DNA of 64,000 nucleotides, from the NCBI GenBank assembly GCA_964451255.1, contig CAYVHL010000005.1, forward strand, positions 98,800 to 162,799, read 5' to 3'. Source of the DNA: JAHBTB01 sp964451255 (GTDB taxonomy: Bacteria; Armatimonadota; Fimbriimonadia; Fimbriimonadales; Fimbriimonadaceae). Positions within the stretch are counted from its first letter, which is position 1, and each line of letters starts with the position of its first letter. The position numbers were made by a program, and so were the translations under genes. Below the pieces are notes generated by a model. It searched no databases. It worked only from the letters and a program-made list of their open reading frames with translations, and was not told the origin of the DNA. This document shows, one piece after another, positions 24,803 through 34,122 of the stretch.

Positions 24803-25618
24803 TCAGCGGCTTGCAGCGCGGACCACGTCCAACACGTTGCGGACGCTCCAGTTGTTGGATTCCAACAAGCGCCAAGCCTCCTCTTCGGTCACTGGAGACA
24901 GTTCGCGGACGATGCGGACGCACCGTTCCTTGAGCTTTTGGTTCTTTGCCTTGACGTCCACCATCAGGTTTTCGACGACTTTGCCGTTCAACACCATGGC
25001 GGCGGTCGATATCCGGTTCAGGGCCATCTTTTGGGATGTCCCTGCCTTGAGACGAGTGCTGCCCGTGAGCACCTCCGGGCCGGTGTCGAGCAAGATCGGC
25101 AGGTCGACCTGCTCCAGGATCGGCGCGGCCTTGTTGTTGGCGATCCCGCACGTCCACAGCCCCTTTTGGTTCGCATGCTTGACGGCAGTGAGCACAAACG
25201 GGGTCCGTCCGCTGGCCGCGATGCCTATGACGACGTCACGCTGGTCGAGCTTGAGCTCGTTCATCGCTTCGATCGCGGCATGGTCACTGTCTTCGGCGTC
25301 CTCTATAGCCTTCTGGCCCGCTGCCGATCCCCCGGCTACGACGGCGACAAAGAGGGCCGGGTCGGTGCCGAATGTCGGCGGCATTTCCGCCGCGTCCATG
25401 GTCGCAATGCGCCCGCTCGTCCCTGCGCCGACATATATCGTGCGGCCGCCTTCGCGAAATGCCCGGGCGACTCGCTCCGAAGCTTCGGCGATCGCAGGCG
25501 CGGCGGCTTCCAAAGCTCGAAAGACGACGCGCTCTTCCTCGTCCATCAATCGCACGATTTCGTTCGCGGACATTTTGTCCAAGCCGATAGATCTGGGGTT
25601 CCTAGCTTCGGTGCTCAT
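24803..25618 (-). CDS. murQ: N-acetylmuramic acid 6-phosphate etherase
   Basis: A 271-residue SIS-fold lyase that removes the lactyl ether of MurNAc-6-phosphate to give GlcNAc-6-phosphate in peptidoglycan recycling. It starts with the family phrase TEARNPRSIGLDKMSANEIVRLM, has the sugar-phosphate site YVGAGTSGRI, the catalytic Glu in DAAEMPPTFG, and IGIAASGRTPFVL, and ends in the small UBA-like helical region (WRLLESNNWSVRNVLDVV). Its start overlaps the stop of the upstream kinase by four bases, showing tight coupling of MurNAc/GlcNAc phosphorylation and ether cleavage. Confidence 0.96.
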   Translation of the reverse strand: MSTEARNPRSIGLDKMSANEIVRLMDEEERVVFRALEAAAPAIAEASERVARAFREGGRTIYVGAGTSGRIATMDAAEMPPTFGTDPALFVAVVAGGSAAGQKAIEDAEDSDHAAIEAMNELKLDQRDVVIGIAASGRTPFVLTAVKHANQKGLWTCGIANNKAAPILEQVDLPILLDTGPEVLTGSTRLKAGTSQKMALNRISTAAMVLNGKVVENLMVDVKAKNQKLKERCVRIVRELSPVTEEEAWRLLESNNWSVRNVLDVVRAASR

Positions 25619-26553
25619 GAAGGGTCTGCCGCTGGTTGGGCGTCTAGATAGATCTTACGGGCGAGCGCCACCGCTCCGTTCACGGGGTCTAGGTCAAGGA
25701 CCGCGCTCGCATAGCCGCCCTTGTCGCCCAGGTATGTCCGTGCATGGGAAGCCATGGCGTCATCAAACACCTTCTTGGCAAGTTTCGGCCCGTTCCACAC
25801 GCCGCCCGTCAGTCCGACCTGCCAGACGCTCAAGTTGGGTAAGACCGTGTTCAGGTGGGTGGCGACCTCCCGGGCAAGGCAACCGACCGCGCCTGTTACG
25901 GCGTCTTGCGCGTATTGGTACCCATTGTGAGCGTCGCCGAGGACGTGCGGTGCGATCTTGGCGATCGCCGCAGCGGGCGACTGCATTTTGTATACGGTGG
26001 CTACGGCCGCCGCAGGCAGGCGTGTGCCGAAGACCTGCTCGATCGCGGCCCACGTCTCTTCGCTGGCGTCTGGCGGGACCGCCTCCAAGAGGAGCGATCG
26101 GAGGCCCCAACGTCCGATGTCGAATCCGCTTCCCACGTCTCCCAAGAGCGGGCCGCCGCCGCCTGATTTCACGATTCTTCCGTCGACCATGCTCGCGATC
26201 ACCGAGCCGGTGCCGGCCGCGACGATGACGCTTGTCCCAGGAGGCGCGGACGCTACCGCCGCCCCGTAATCAGGCATGGCGACCGCCTTGGCGCCTTGAA
26301 ACAGTTTTGCAAGTTCAGCGTCGGCCCGGTGGCGGTCTTCGTGGGTCAGCAGGCCGGCGAAACAACCGGCGACAAAGTCGGCCCGGGGGCACTGCATGGC
26401 AAGTTCCGCCAGCGAAGCCTTCCAAACTCCTTCGGGTGTGCTGGCCAGGTTTGCCGGGCCAGCGGTTGCCTCGGCCAGTACTTTCCCTGTCCCGTCCTCC
26501 GCACGGAGGCGCGTCTTGGTGCCTCCCGCGTCCAATCCGACAAACACCGGCAT
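25615..26553 (-). CDS. BadF/BcrA-type N-acetylhexosamine kinase
   Basis: A 312-residue ASKHA-fold kinase. The phosphate-1 motif is FVGLDAGGTKTRLRAED, phosphate-2 is VIVAAGTGSVIASMVDG, and the adjoining GGGPLLGDVGSGFDIGRWGLR is typical of GlcNAc kinases and MurK-type GlcNAc/MurNAc kinases. First gene of the operon and translationally coupled to murQ, so a MurNAc/GlcNAc 6-kinase role is the best inference. Upstream is a 180-base divergent gap towards the DUF2089 gene. Confidence 0.88.
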   Translation of the reverse strand: MPVFVGLDAGGTKTRLRAEDGTGKVLAEATAGPANLASTPEGVWKASLAELAMQCPRADFVAGCFAGLLTHEDRHRADAELAKLFQGAKAVAMPDYGAAVASAPPGTSVIVAAGTGSVIASMVDGRIVKSGGGGPLLGDVGSGFDIGRWGLRSLLLEAVPPDASEETWAAIEQVFGTRLPAAAVATVYKMQSPAAAIAKIAPHVLGDAHNGYQYAQDAVTGAVGCLAREVATHLNTVLPNLSVWQVGLTGGVWNGPKLAKKVFDDAMASHARTYLGDKGGYASAVLDLDPVNGAVALARKIYLDAQPAADPS

Positions 26554-26733
26554 CGACGAGCCAAGATACCACCAGGTACAGCCATCCCAACATGGCCCCG
26601 ACCGCGTAACATATCAAGGGAAAGCAGTGAACATTGAAAAACCTCACTCCAAACGGCCTGGAATGTAGAAACCTGATCTCAGACTCGGCGTAGAAATGGC
26701 AAATAATGAGTATGCGATTCAAGGTGACCAAGG

Positions 26734-27144
26734 ATGACGAAAGACGTGTTCCATGACATACCGGCCAAGTGCCCGGTGACAGGTGAGCCCCTCTTTGTGA
26801 GCGAGCTCAGCTCGGTCAGCGGTGACGTCACAATCCGCGGTCGTTTCAAGCTCCCACAGACGACCCGGCTCGACCAGGACCAGCAGCGCTTCCTCGAAGT
26901 GTTCATCCGTGCGCGCGGTGTGATCAGCACGATGGAGAAAGAGCTGGGCCTGAGCTATCCGACAGTCCGAGCCAGGCTGGACGGGCTCTTGGACGCGCTT
27001 GGTTACGAGCCTCTGAAGACTTCAGGAGGCAAGGAAAACGGGCGCGCGACCGACGCGAAGCGTCGGGTGCTCAAGTTGTTGGAGGAAGGCAAACTATCAG
27101 CCGCCGATGCCAAGGCGAAATTGAAGGAACTGGGATCGAAATGA
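26734..27144 (+). CDS. DUF2089-family DNA-binding-type regulator with a degenerate zinc ribbon
   Basis: A 136-residue protein. The central HTH-like block, LDQDQQRFLEVFIRARGVIS followed by EKELGLSYPTVRARLDGLLD, is the DUF2089 hallmark. Family members normally begin with a four-Cys zinc ribbon; here only CPVTGEP remains and the second Cys pair is replaced by Ser (SSVSGDVTIRGRF). The C-terminus adds a short helix pair, LLEEGKLSAADAKAKLKEL, that is repeated at the start of the next protein. AAGGTGA lies 9 bases before the ATG. The stop overlaps the next gene by four bases. Confidence 0.85.
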   Translation: MTKDVFHDIPAKCPVTGEPLFVSELSSVSGDVTIRGRFKLPQTTRLDQDQQRFLEVFIRARGVISTMEKELGLSYPTVRARLDGLLDALGYEPLKTSGGKENGRATDAKRRVLKLLEEGKLSAADAKAKLKELGSK

Positions 27145-28352
27145 AGGAAGAGACCATCCGCATCATGAAGTTGGTCAAGGAAGGGAAGCTCTCACCCGAA
27201 GACGCCGCCGAGTTGCTCGACGCGTTCGGTGACGCACCACATATGGTGGACGACGGTGAGAACCCGGACTCGAATGAACGGGAATCTGCTGAGGAGGGAG
27301 ACAAGCCCCGGACTGACGACCCGTTCGGCAAGCTGATTGGGACGATCGAGCAAGTGACCAAAGACGTCGCCAAAAACGTGAACTGGCAGGATATTGCCGA
27401 CACCGTCCGCAAAGGTGTTGACAAGGGCGTCGAGGCGGTCAAGCAAGTCGCCGAAGACGCAGGCAAGGGAAGGGGCGGTTGGTTCAAAGTCTTCGGCCAG
27501 CAGGCGGACCGAATCATCGAACTGCCCCTTGAAGTGCCGTCAGGAAAGACGTTAAAGATCGAAGGTGGATATGGCGACATCAAGGTCGAAGGTGGCGAAC
27601 CCATCGGGAGCATCAAAGTAGCGGCGCGGTTCAAAGGCTATACGGAGGAAGAGGCGAAGGAACTGGCGGAGAAGTACATGCCGGTTCTTGAAGAAGGACA
27701 TGACTTCATTGCTCTCCGACACAACGAAGCGGACCGGCTTTCGGCAGATATCCACGCCAAGGTCTCCGAGGGGACCGTGGTCGAGATCAAGACCTCGCAC
27801 GGGGACGTGGAGGTCATCGGCACCAAAGCTTCCTTGAAGGTGAACTGTGCTAACGGCAGCGTCAAGCTGGTCGGAGTCGGCGGCACCGTGGAAGTCTTTG
27901 CCCAAAGCGGCTCGGTCGCGCTCGATCAAACAGTCTGCAGTATGGTCACCATTGAGTCGAAAAGCGGTGACGTAACCCTGTCCGACGTCAATGGTCTGGT
28001 GAACATCCGCTCGAACAGCGGCGACGTCGAGTTGTCGCGGTGTTCAGGTCGAACCATAAGCGTGGAGGCGAGCACCGGCGACATCAACATCGACCTCGTC
28101 GCGCCCGTGGAAGGCTCGGTCAACCTGCGGTCTGTGAAGGGCGACGTCAACCTGGCGGTGTCCGACGGGAGCGACTGCCGCGTCCACCTGTCGACTCTGA
28201 AGGGAGACGTGAAAGTTGTCGACTTGGAGTTGAAAGACGAGGTCCGTGAGAAACTGGTCGTGTCGGGCAAGCTCGGTGACGGGTCGGGGAGCATCGACAT
28301 GAGCGCAGTGACCGGCGACGTCAGCCTGTCGCTACGGGACTCGTCGGTTTGA
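27141..28352 (+). CDS. SHOCT-like/DUF4097 beta-helix protein
   Basis: A 403-residue protein. Residues 1-32 form a SHOCT-like helical pair (RIMKLVKEGKLSPEDAAELLDAF). A charged linker follows, and from about residue 130 a DUF4097-type right-handed beta-helix with many S-G-D-V turns (SGDVTLSDVNGLVNIRS, SGDVELSRCSG, TGDINIDLV, KGDVNLAVSD). There is no signal peptide or membrane helix. The linked DUF2089 protein ends in the same helical motif, so the two may hetero-associate through it. DUF4097/DUF2089 pairs are known as likely sensor-regulator neighbours; function is not established. Confidence 0.8.
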   Translation: MKEETIRIMKLVKEGKLSPEDAAELLDAFGDAPHMVDDGENPDSNERESAEEGDKPRTDDPFGKLIGTIEQVTKDVAKNVNWQDIADTVRKGVDKGVEAVKQVAEDAGKGRGGWFKVFGQQADRIIELPLEVPSGKTLKIEGGYGDIKVEGGEPIGSIKVAARFKGYTEEEAKELAEKYMPVLEEGHDFIALRHNEADRLSADIHAKVSEGTVVEIKTSHGDVEVIGTKASLKVNCANGSVKLVGVGGTVEVFAQSGSVALDQTVCSMVTIESKSGDVTLSDVNGLVNIRSNSGDVELSRCSGRTISVEASTGDINIDLVAPVEGSVNLRSVKGDVNLAVSDGSDCRVHLSTLKGDVKVVDLELKDEVREKLVVSGKLGDGSGSIDMSAVTGDVSLSLRDSSV

Positions 28353-28357
28353 CGAGG

Positions 28358-29635
28358 TCAGGACTCTGTCGCGGCCATCGCGGCTGAGACAGAGTGGCCC
28401 GTGACCTCGACCTCCCAACGGCTGATGGCCACTGTAGCCACGCCGTTGCCGATGATGTTCGTGAGCGCCCGGCATTCACTCATGAAGCGGTCGATGCCGA
28501 TCAGCAGGGCAAGCGACTCCACGGGGATGCCGGGTACGGCAGCGATGGTGGCGGCGAGGACGATGAACCCGGCGCCGGTGACGCCGCTCGCCCCTTTGGA
28601 CGTGATCATCGCCACGACGATCAAGCCGATCTGGTGGGAGAGGTCCAGCGGGGTGTCGGTCGCCTGGGCCAAGAACACGGCGGCCATCGCCATATAGATG
28701 TTTGTGCCGTCCAAGTTGAAGCTGTACCCGGCCGGGACGACTAGGCCGACGGTCGCCCGGGAGCAACCCAGATCCTGGAGCCTTTGCATGAGCCCAGGGA
28801 GCGCGGTCTCGCTGGAACTTGTGCCAAGGACCAGCAAAAGCTCTTCTTTGATGTACGCGACGAAGCGCACGATCGAGAAACCGGAGACCCTGGCCACCGC
28901 CCCCAAGACGACAAACACGAAGAGAAAAGCGGTGAGATAGAAACCGCCCATCAGGGCACCCAGATTGACCAATGCGCCAAACCCGAAGGCTCCGATCGTA
29001 AATGCCATGGCGCCGAACGCGCCGACCGGGGCCAGCTTGACCACGATCCTGAGGCCGCCCATGAAGAAGTCAGTCAGGACATCGATCGCTTGAAGGACCG
29101 GCTCTCCTCGCTCGCCCATCGCCACAACCGCGAGGGCGCTGAACAAGGACACGACGAGGACTTGGAGCAGGTCGCCGCTTGTGAAAGCGCTCACAAACGT
29201 GTCTGGGATCGTGTGTAGAAGGAGTTGGGAGATGTTGAACCCATGTCCCTGCGCGACATAACCCTGGGTCTTGGCGTCGAGCGGCGCGAAATTGTGGGCG
29301 TGCAGCCCAGAACCTGGGCGGAGAATGTTGACGACGACGAGGCCGATGACGAGGGCTAAGGTCGAAAGGGTCTCGAAGTAGACGAGCGCCTTAAGCCCGA
29401 CCCTACCGAGCTTGCGCAGGTCTCCTGCACCGGCGATCCCGTGGATGACCGTGCAGAAGATGACCGGGCCGATGAGCATCTTGATGAGGGCTATGAAGCC
29501 GTCGCCAAGGGGCTTGAGTTGTTTGCCCGTCTCAGGCCAGACGGCCCCGACAAGGACGCCGAGCACCACGGCGACCAGGACTTGGACGTAGAGGTGTCGG
29601 TACCAGGGCTTGTGGCGCGATGGCTCCGAAGGCAT
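28358..29635 (-). CDS. Dicarboxylate/amino acid:cation symporter (DAACS)
   Basis: A 425-residue inner-membrane transporter like GltP/DctA. Eight helices and two re-entrant loops are visible; the family motifs are GTSSSETALPGLM (hairpin 1 serine-rich), AGYSFNLDGTNIYM (helix 7 NMDGT-type motif, here NLDGT) and SKGASGVTGAGFIVLAAT (hairpin 2). It carries glutamate, aspartate or C4-dicarboxylates with Na+ or H+. The start is the ATG at 29633-29635 without a visible Shine-Dalgarno. It converges with the DUF4097 gene (five bases between stops) and diverges from aroA. Confidence 0.94.
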   Translation of the reverse strand: MPSEPSRHKPWYRHLYVQVLVAVVLGVLVGAVWPETGKQLKPLGDGFIALIKMLIGPVIFCTVIHGIAGAGDLRKLGRVGLKALVYFETLSTLALVIGLVVVNILRPGSGLHAHNFAPLDAKTQGYVAQGHGFNISQLLLHTIPDTFVSAFTSGDLLQVLVVSLFSALAVVAMGERGEPVLQAIDVLTDFFMGGLRIVVKLAPVGAFGAMAFTIGAFGFGALVNLGALMGGFYLTAFLFVFVVLGAVARVSGFSIVRFVAYIKEELLLVLGTSSSETALPGLMQRLQDLGCSRATVGLVVPAGYSFNLDGTNIYMAMAAVFLAQATDTPLDLSHQIGLIVVAMITSKGASGVTGAGFIVLAATIAAVPGIPVESLALLIGIDRFMSECRALTNIIGNGVATVAISRWEVEVTGHSVSAAMAATES

Positions 29636-29729
29636 TCGCTGGATGTTAGCCGCACGGCATGGTGTGAATGCTCGGTGTCGATCCCGTCGGTCTGCGTCGC
29701 GATCAGCCACAATCCCTGCCAAAGTGGGC

Positions 29730-31004
29730 GTGCCGGTTTCTGTAAGTCGAATTCAGCGGTTGGCGGGCTCGATCCGTCCTCCTTCTGATAAATCGCTCAC
29801 GCACCGTGCCTACCTCTTCGGGGCGATGGGTCGTGGTGAGACCGTCGTCGAACAACCCTTGGAGGGCGAAGATTGCGAAGCGACTTTGCGGATCGTCGGC
29901 CAGATGGGCGTGAAGTTCCGCCGAGAAATGGGGAAGACCATCATCCAGGGCCGGGAAGATTGGTCGACACCGGACGGGGACTTGGACTGCGGCAACAGCG
30001 GCACGACGATGCGTCTTCTGGCGGGCACTTTAGCTTCCCGCAAGGGCTTGGAAACGACTTTGACTGGCGACGCGAGCCTCTCCAGGAGACCGATGGGCCG
30101 GGTCGTGTCGCCCTTGAGGTTGATGGGAGCTTGCGTGGAGGGCGAGCGGGCCCCATTACGAATAGAAGGCCGACAGCTTCGCGGCGTCCGATACACCAGT
30201 CCGGTCGCCAGCGCCCAAGTGAAGAGTTGCCTGTTGCTCGCTGGGCTGCGGGCCCAGGGCCAGACATGGGTCACTGAGCCCAGTCTGAGCCGCGACCACA
30301 CCGAGAGGATGCTCGAGGCGCTCGGCGTCCAGGTCATGCGTGAGGGTGCACTGAGGGTGGGGGTGGAAGCGGCTTCTTGGGAAGGGTTCCAATTCAGGGT
30401 GCCGGGCGACATCAGCAGCAGCGCGTTTTGGCTGGTTGCGGCGGCAATCGTGGCCGGATCCCAAGTCACCTTGGAAGGCGTCGGTCTCAACCCGACGCGC
30501 ACCGGCGTCCTTGACGTGTTGGGCCAGGCCGGCGCACGGGTAGAGGTCATGCCGATGGGTGTGGAGCTTGGCGAACCTGTAGGGGGCCTCACAGCAACTT
30601 ATACAACCGACCTCAAGCCGTTCGTCATTGGAGGAGACTTGGTTCCTCGGCTTATCGACGAGATCCCCGTCCTCGCCGTGCTCGCAACCCAATGCCGCGG
30701 CACGACCCACATACGAGACGCCAAGGAAATGCGGGTCAAGGAGACCGACCGGATCGCCGTCGTGGCCGATGGACTTTCAGCGATGGGGGCGAAGATTGAA
30801 GCGTTGGACGACGGCTTCGTTATTGAAGGCCCGACTCCCTTACGGGGCACGCACATCGAAGCGGCCGACGACCATCGGATCGCCATGACGTTCACCGTGG
30901 CCGGCATGGTCGCCGAAGGCGTGACGACCATCGGCGGCGCCGAGAGCATCGCCACGAGCTACCCGACTTTTTGGGAACACTTTCATGCCCTCTCAGAGAA
31001 CTGA
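29730..31004 (+). CDS. aroA: 3-phosphoshikimate 1-carboxyvinyltransferase (EPSP synthase)
   Basis: About 424 residues; transfers enolpyruvyl from PEP to shikimate 3-phosphate in aromatic biosynthesis. Landmarks: SIRPPSDKSLTHRAYLFGAM, LDCGNSGTTMRLLAG, the substrate-contact SRRPMGRVVSPL, and late catalytic IRDAKEMRVKETDRI with EAADDHRIAMTF. The GTG at 29730 (or 29724) gives a normal N-terminus; longer upstream frames overlap the transporter gene. Its 3' end overlaps cmk by 20 bases, a common aroA-cmk arrangement. Confidence 0.94.
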   Translation: MPVSVSRIQRLAGSIRPPSDKSLTHRAYLFGAMGRGETVVEQPLEGEDCEATLRIVGQMGVKFRREMGKTIIQGREDWSTPDGDLDCGNSGTTMRLLAGTLASRKGLETTLTGDASLSRRPMGRVVSPLRLMGACVEGERAPLRIEGRQLRGVRYTSPVASAQVKSCLLLAGLRAQGQTWVTEPSLSRDHTERMLEALGVQVMREGALRVGVEAASWEGFQFRVPGDISSSAFWLVAAAIVAGSQVTLEGVGLNPTRTGVLDVLGQAGARVEVMPMGVELGEPVGGLTATYTTDLKPFVIGGDLVPRLIDEIPVLAVLATQCRGTTHIRDAKEMRVKETDRIAVVADGLSAMGAKIEALDDGFVIEGPTPLRGTHIEAADDHRIAMTFTVAGMVAEGVTTIGGAESIATSYPTFWEHFHALSEN

Positions 31005-31698
31005 ACTCGTCATCGCGATCGACGGCCCGGCCGGAGCGGGGAAGTCGACGGTCGCCAAGATCCTCGCCGCCCGCTTGGGTCTGCATATGTTGGACACCGG
31101 AGCGATGTACCGTGCGGTCGCTCTCAAGTGCTTGCGGGAACAGATCGACTTGAGCGTGATCGACGAACATGGCCCGAAGACAGAAGAGACGATCGCCCGT
31201 GTCGTGTCCATCTGCCAAGGCACCGACCTGGATTTTGGGGTAGGCGACCCGGCCCCGATCATCCTCGACGGCGAAGACGTGAGCGGTTCGATCCGTTCGC
31301 TTGCGGTCAGCGAGGCGGCCAGCCGGATCAGCGTCGTGCCCGGTGTCCGGCACATCCTCGCCGGGGCTCAGAGCCGCATCGTTGAGAATGGCGGTTACGT
31401 CTTGGAGGGCCGCGATGTGACCACGGTCGTCGCGCCGCACGCCCGCCTCAAAATATTCCTGACCGCAAGCATCGAGGAAAGGGCGCGCCGTCGCTGGCTG
31501 GAGTTTCGTGCCAAAGGAATCGAGGAGCCTCTGAGCCTCGTCGTCTTGGAAGTCGTCGAGCGTGATTGGCGCGATTACAAGCGTGACGACTCGCCGCTCA
31601 TGCTGGCTGAGGACGCGGTCGTCGTCGAGTCGTACGGCAAGACACCGACCGAGGTCGTGGATGAGATCGTCAACCTCTTGACCCGTGACGGTGACTGA
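30985..31698 (+). CDS. cmk: (d)CMP kinase
   Basis: A 237-residue nucleoside monophosphate kinase. P-loop IDGPAGAGKSTVAKILA at the N-terminus; then LDTGAMYRAVAL and the CMP-specific insert region; LEGRDVTTVVAPHARLKIFLTA and RDYKRDDSPLMLAEDAVV are typical of bacterial Cmk. It makes CDP/dCDP for nucleic-acid and lipid synthesis. The start overlaps aroA by 20 bases; dapA follows after 19 bases. Confidence 0.96.
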   Translation: MPSQRTELVIAIDGPAGAGKSTVAKILAARLGLHMLDTGAMYRAVALKCLREQIDLSVIDEHGPKTEETIARVVSICQGTDLDFGVGDPAPIILDGEDVSGSIRSLAVSEAASRISVVPGVRHILAGAQSRIVENGGYVLEGRDVTTVVAPHARLKIFLTASIEERARRRWLEFRAKGIEEPLSLVVLEVVERDWRDYKRDDSPLMLAEDAVVVESYGKTPTEVVDEIVNLLTRDGD

Positions 31699-31717
31699 CC
31701 GGCAGTAGAATCCCTTC

Positions 31718-32620
31718 ATGGGTGCGTTCTTCGGGCCACGCGATTGGGGACGGTTGCTGACGGCGATGCTCACACCGTTCGACAAGGACGGCGCCGTGGA
31801 CTACAAAGAGGCCGCCAAGGTGGCGGCTTGGCTTGTCGATAGCCAAAAGAACGACGGAATTGTGGTCGCAGGCACGACCGGTGAGTCTCCCACGCTCACG
31901 GATTATGAGAAGCTCCGGCTTCTTGAGGTCGTCATGGAGACGGTCGGCGACCGTGCGGCGGTCGTCTTTGGGGCTGGGAACTACAACACGGCGGAGAGCG
32001 TCGCCATGGCCAAGGAGGCAGAGCACCGGGGCGCCCACGGCGTGATGTTCGTCAATCCCTACTACAACCGGCCGGGACAAGAAGGCTTGGAAGCGCACTT
32101 TCGCGCTTGCGCGGCGGCTACTGGGCTCCCCGTCCTGCTTTACAACATTCAACCTAGGTCGGCTATCAACTTAGAGACGCCGACGCTGTTGCGCCTGTCC
32201 GAAGTCAAAAACATCGTCGCGGTCAAAGAAGCGAGCGGCAACATGAACCAGATCGCCGATGTCTGCTCCCAAGTGCCAGAAGGCTTCCGCGTCTACAGCG
32301 GCGATGACGGCCTTACGACGGCCGTGCTCTCGGTCGGCGGCCACGGCCTGGTCAGTGTCGCGGCCCATGTGATCGGTGCGCAACTAGCGGAAATCATCGA
32401 CCTGTTCACAACCGACACCGCCAAGTCTATCGCTCGGTTCCAGGCGATCCTCCCCGTCATCCGAGCCATCTTCAGCGCCCCAAGCCCGGTTCCCGTGAAA
32501 TACGCGCTTGCAAAGCAGGGATTCAATTGCGATTGCGTCAGGTTGCCGCTTGTCGGGCTAGACGGCGGCCAAAAGGCGGTTGTTGATAAGGCTCTTGGCA
32601 CATTAGCGGCCACTCTCTAG
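31718..32620 (+). CDS. dapA: 4-hydroxy-tetrahydrodipicolinate synthase
   Basis: A 300-residue class I aldolase condensing pyruvate with aspartate semialdehyde on the lysine/diaminopimelate path. Pyruvate and triad motifs are present: VAGTTGESPTLTDYEKLRL, MFVNPYYNRPGQEGLEAHF (catalytic Tyr), LYNIQPRSAINLE (the usual NVPxR Arg retained), and the Schiff-base Lys in IVAVKEASGN. Third gene of the aroA-cmk-dapA run. Confidence 0.95.
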   Translation: MGAFFGPRDWGRLLTAMLTPFDKDGAVDYKEAAKVAAWLVDSQKNDGIVVAGTTGESPTLTDYEKLRLLEVVMETVGDRAAVVFGAGNYNTAESVAMAKEAEHRGAHGVMFVNPYYNRPGQEGLEAHFRACAAATGLPVLLYNIQPRSAINLETPTLLRLSEVKNIVAVKEASGNMNQIADVCSQVPEGFRVYSGDDGLTTAVLSVGGHGLVSVAAHVIGAQLAEIIDLFTTDTAKSIARFQAILPVIRAIFSAPSPVPVKYALAKQGFNCDCVRLPLVGLDGGQKAVVDKALGTLAATL

Positions 32621-32668
32621 AGGTTCGGGCAAACCGCCCGCCAGGGTCCGCGCGTCTGTGAGCATAGG

Positions 32669-34108
32669 ATGCTTATGTTCACTGCAGCCATCTCGCTCGC
32701 TGCCACCGTCGCTAGCGCGCCGACCCAAAGCGAGTTGACCATTTACAACGGCGGCTTCGCGCTCGTCAAACAGCAGAGGACGCTCGACCTCAAGACCGGG
32801 ATGCAACAGGTCGGCGTTGAAGACGTCGCCCAGTTGATCGAGGCGAACAGCGTCGCGATCAAGAGTCTGTCCGCCCCTGGCTCGTTCAACGTATTGGAAC
32901 AGAACTACCAATATGACCTGATTAGTCCGGTGGCGATCCTCAACAAGGCGGTCGGCCAACCGATCACCTTTATTCGGACGATGGACAACGGAACCAAGGA
33001 TGTGCTCCACGGCACGCTTCTGAGTTCGCCGACAGCCATCGTCAGCCAAGGCAACGGCCAATCGACGTCCAGCTACAACGGCATGGTGATCCGAACGACG
33101 GACGGAAAGATTGTCTTGAACCCGGTAGGTGAGATCCAGGTCGATTCATTACCGACCGGGCTGATCAGCAAGCCCACTTTGGTGTGGCTGCTGGATAGCG
33201 AAAGGGCAGGGCCGAACAATATCGAGCTGAGCTATTTGACCCGTGGCATGTCTTGGCAGAGCGACTACGTCCTCTCTCTTGACAAATCCGGCCAAGTCGG
33301 CGACCTCAAAGGATGGGTGACACTCAACAACAATTCTGGGGTCACGTATGAGAACACAAAACTCAAACTGCTCGCCGGAGACGTGAACCGCGTGAACCCG
33401 AACTACGGCGGCGGATTCGGCGGTGGGCGAGCGGGGGCTCCGATGGCAAAGGCCGCCGACGCGATGGTCCAAGAGCAGTTCGCCGATTATCACCTCTACA
33501 CGCTGACTAGGCCAGCCACGGTTCGAAACAACGAGATGAAGCAGGTGAGCCTACTCGAGGCGACCGGTGTCCACGTCACCAAGAAGCTCCTCGTCGACTC
33601 GATGTTCGGTTTCAACGCCTACTATCCGAACGAGGGTGTCGTCGGTAGCGGCGACATCAAGCCGACCGTCTACTTGGAGTTCAAAAACTCAAAAGAGAAC
33701 AAGCTCGGAATGCCCTTGCCAAAGGGGACGTTCAAAGTGTTCCAGTCTGATTCCAGCGGCTCGCTCCAAATGTTGGGTGAAGACCAGATCGACCACACAC
33801 CGAAAGATGAAAAGGTGAGCTTGCGTGTCGGTCAGGCTTTTGACGTCCGGGCGACCCGCAAGCGGACGCTGTTCGAATGGATCCGCCGGGGCCACGCCTG
33901 TCGTGAGACGTTCGAGATCGAGGTCCGCAACCGTAAGGAGACCCCTGAGACAGTGAACGTTTGGGAGCGTCATTGGGGCGAGCACAAGATCACGAAGCAG
34001 AACGTGGATGGAAAATGGCTCGACAGCCAGATTTACGAATTCGTCGTGACCCTCAAGCCGGACGAGGTCAAGACGATCGAGTACACGATCGAGACATCCT
34101 GGGATTAG
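32669..34108 (+). CDS. Secreted DUF4139-domain protein
   Basis: A 479-residue exported protein: signal peptide (MFTAAISLAATVASA), N-terminal DUF4140-like region (ELTIYNGGFALVKQQRTLDL) and the DUF4139 domain (ELSYLTRGMSWQSDYVLSLD, then LNNNSGVTYENTKLKLLAGDVN), ending with a beta-sandwich (RNRKETPETVNVWERHW). A Gly-rich loop is at about residue 250. Function is unknown in bacteria; the domain is found in secreted and surface proteins. Separated from dapA by 48 bases and ended by a good stem-loop. Confidence 0.88.
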   Translation: MLMFTAAISLAATVASAPTQSELTIYNGGFALVKQQRTLDLKTGMQQVGVEDVAQLIEANSVAIKSLSAPGSFNVLEQNYQYDLISPVAILNKAVGQPITFIRTMDNGTKDVLHGTLLSSPTAIVSQGNGQSTSSYNGMVIRTTDGKIVLNPVGEIQVDSLPTGLISKPTLVWLLDSERAGPNNIELSYLTRGMSWQSDYVLSLDKSGQVGDLKGWVTLNNNSGVTYENTKLKLLAGDVNRVNPNYGGGFGGGRAGAPMAKAADAMVQEQFADYHLYTLTRPATVRNNEMKQVSLLEATGVHVTKKLLVDSMFGFNAYYPNEGVVGSGDIKPTVYLEFKNSKENKLGMPLPKGTFKVFQSDSSGSLQMLGEDQIDHTPKDEKVSLRVGQAFDVRATRKRTLFEWIRRGHACRETFEIEVRNRKETPETVNVWERHWGEHKITKQNVDGKWLDSQIYEFVVTLKPDEVKTIEYTIETSWD

Positions 34109-34122
34109 CTCCCAATGGGAAG

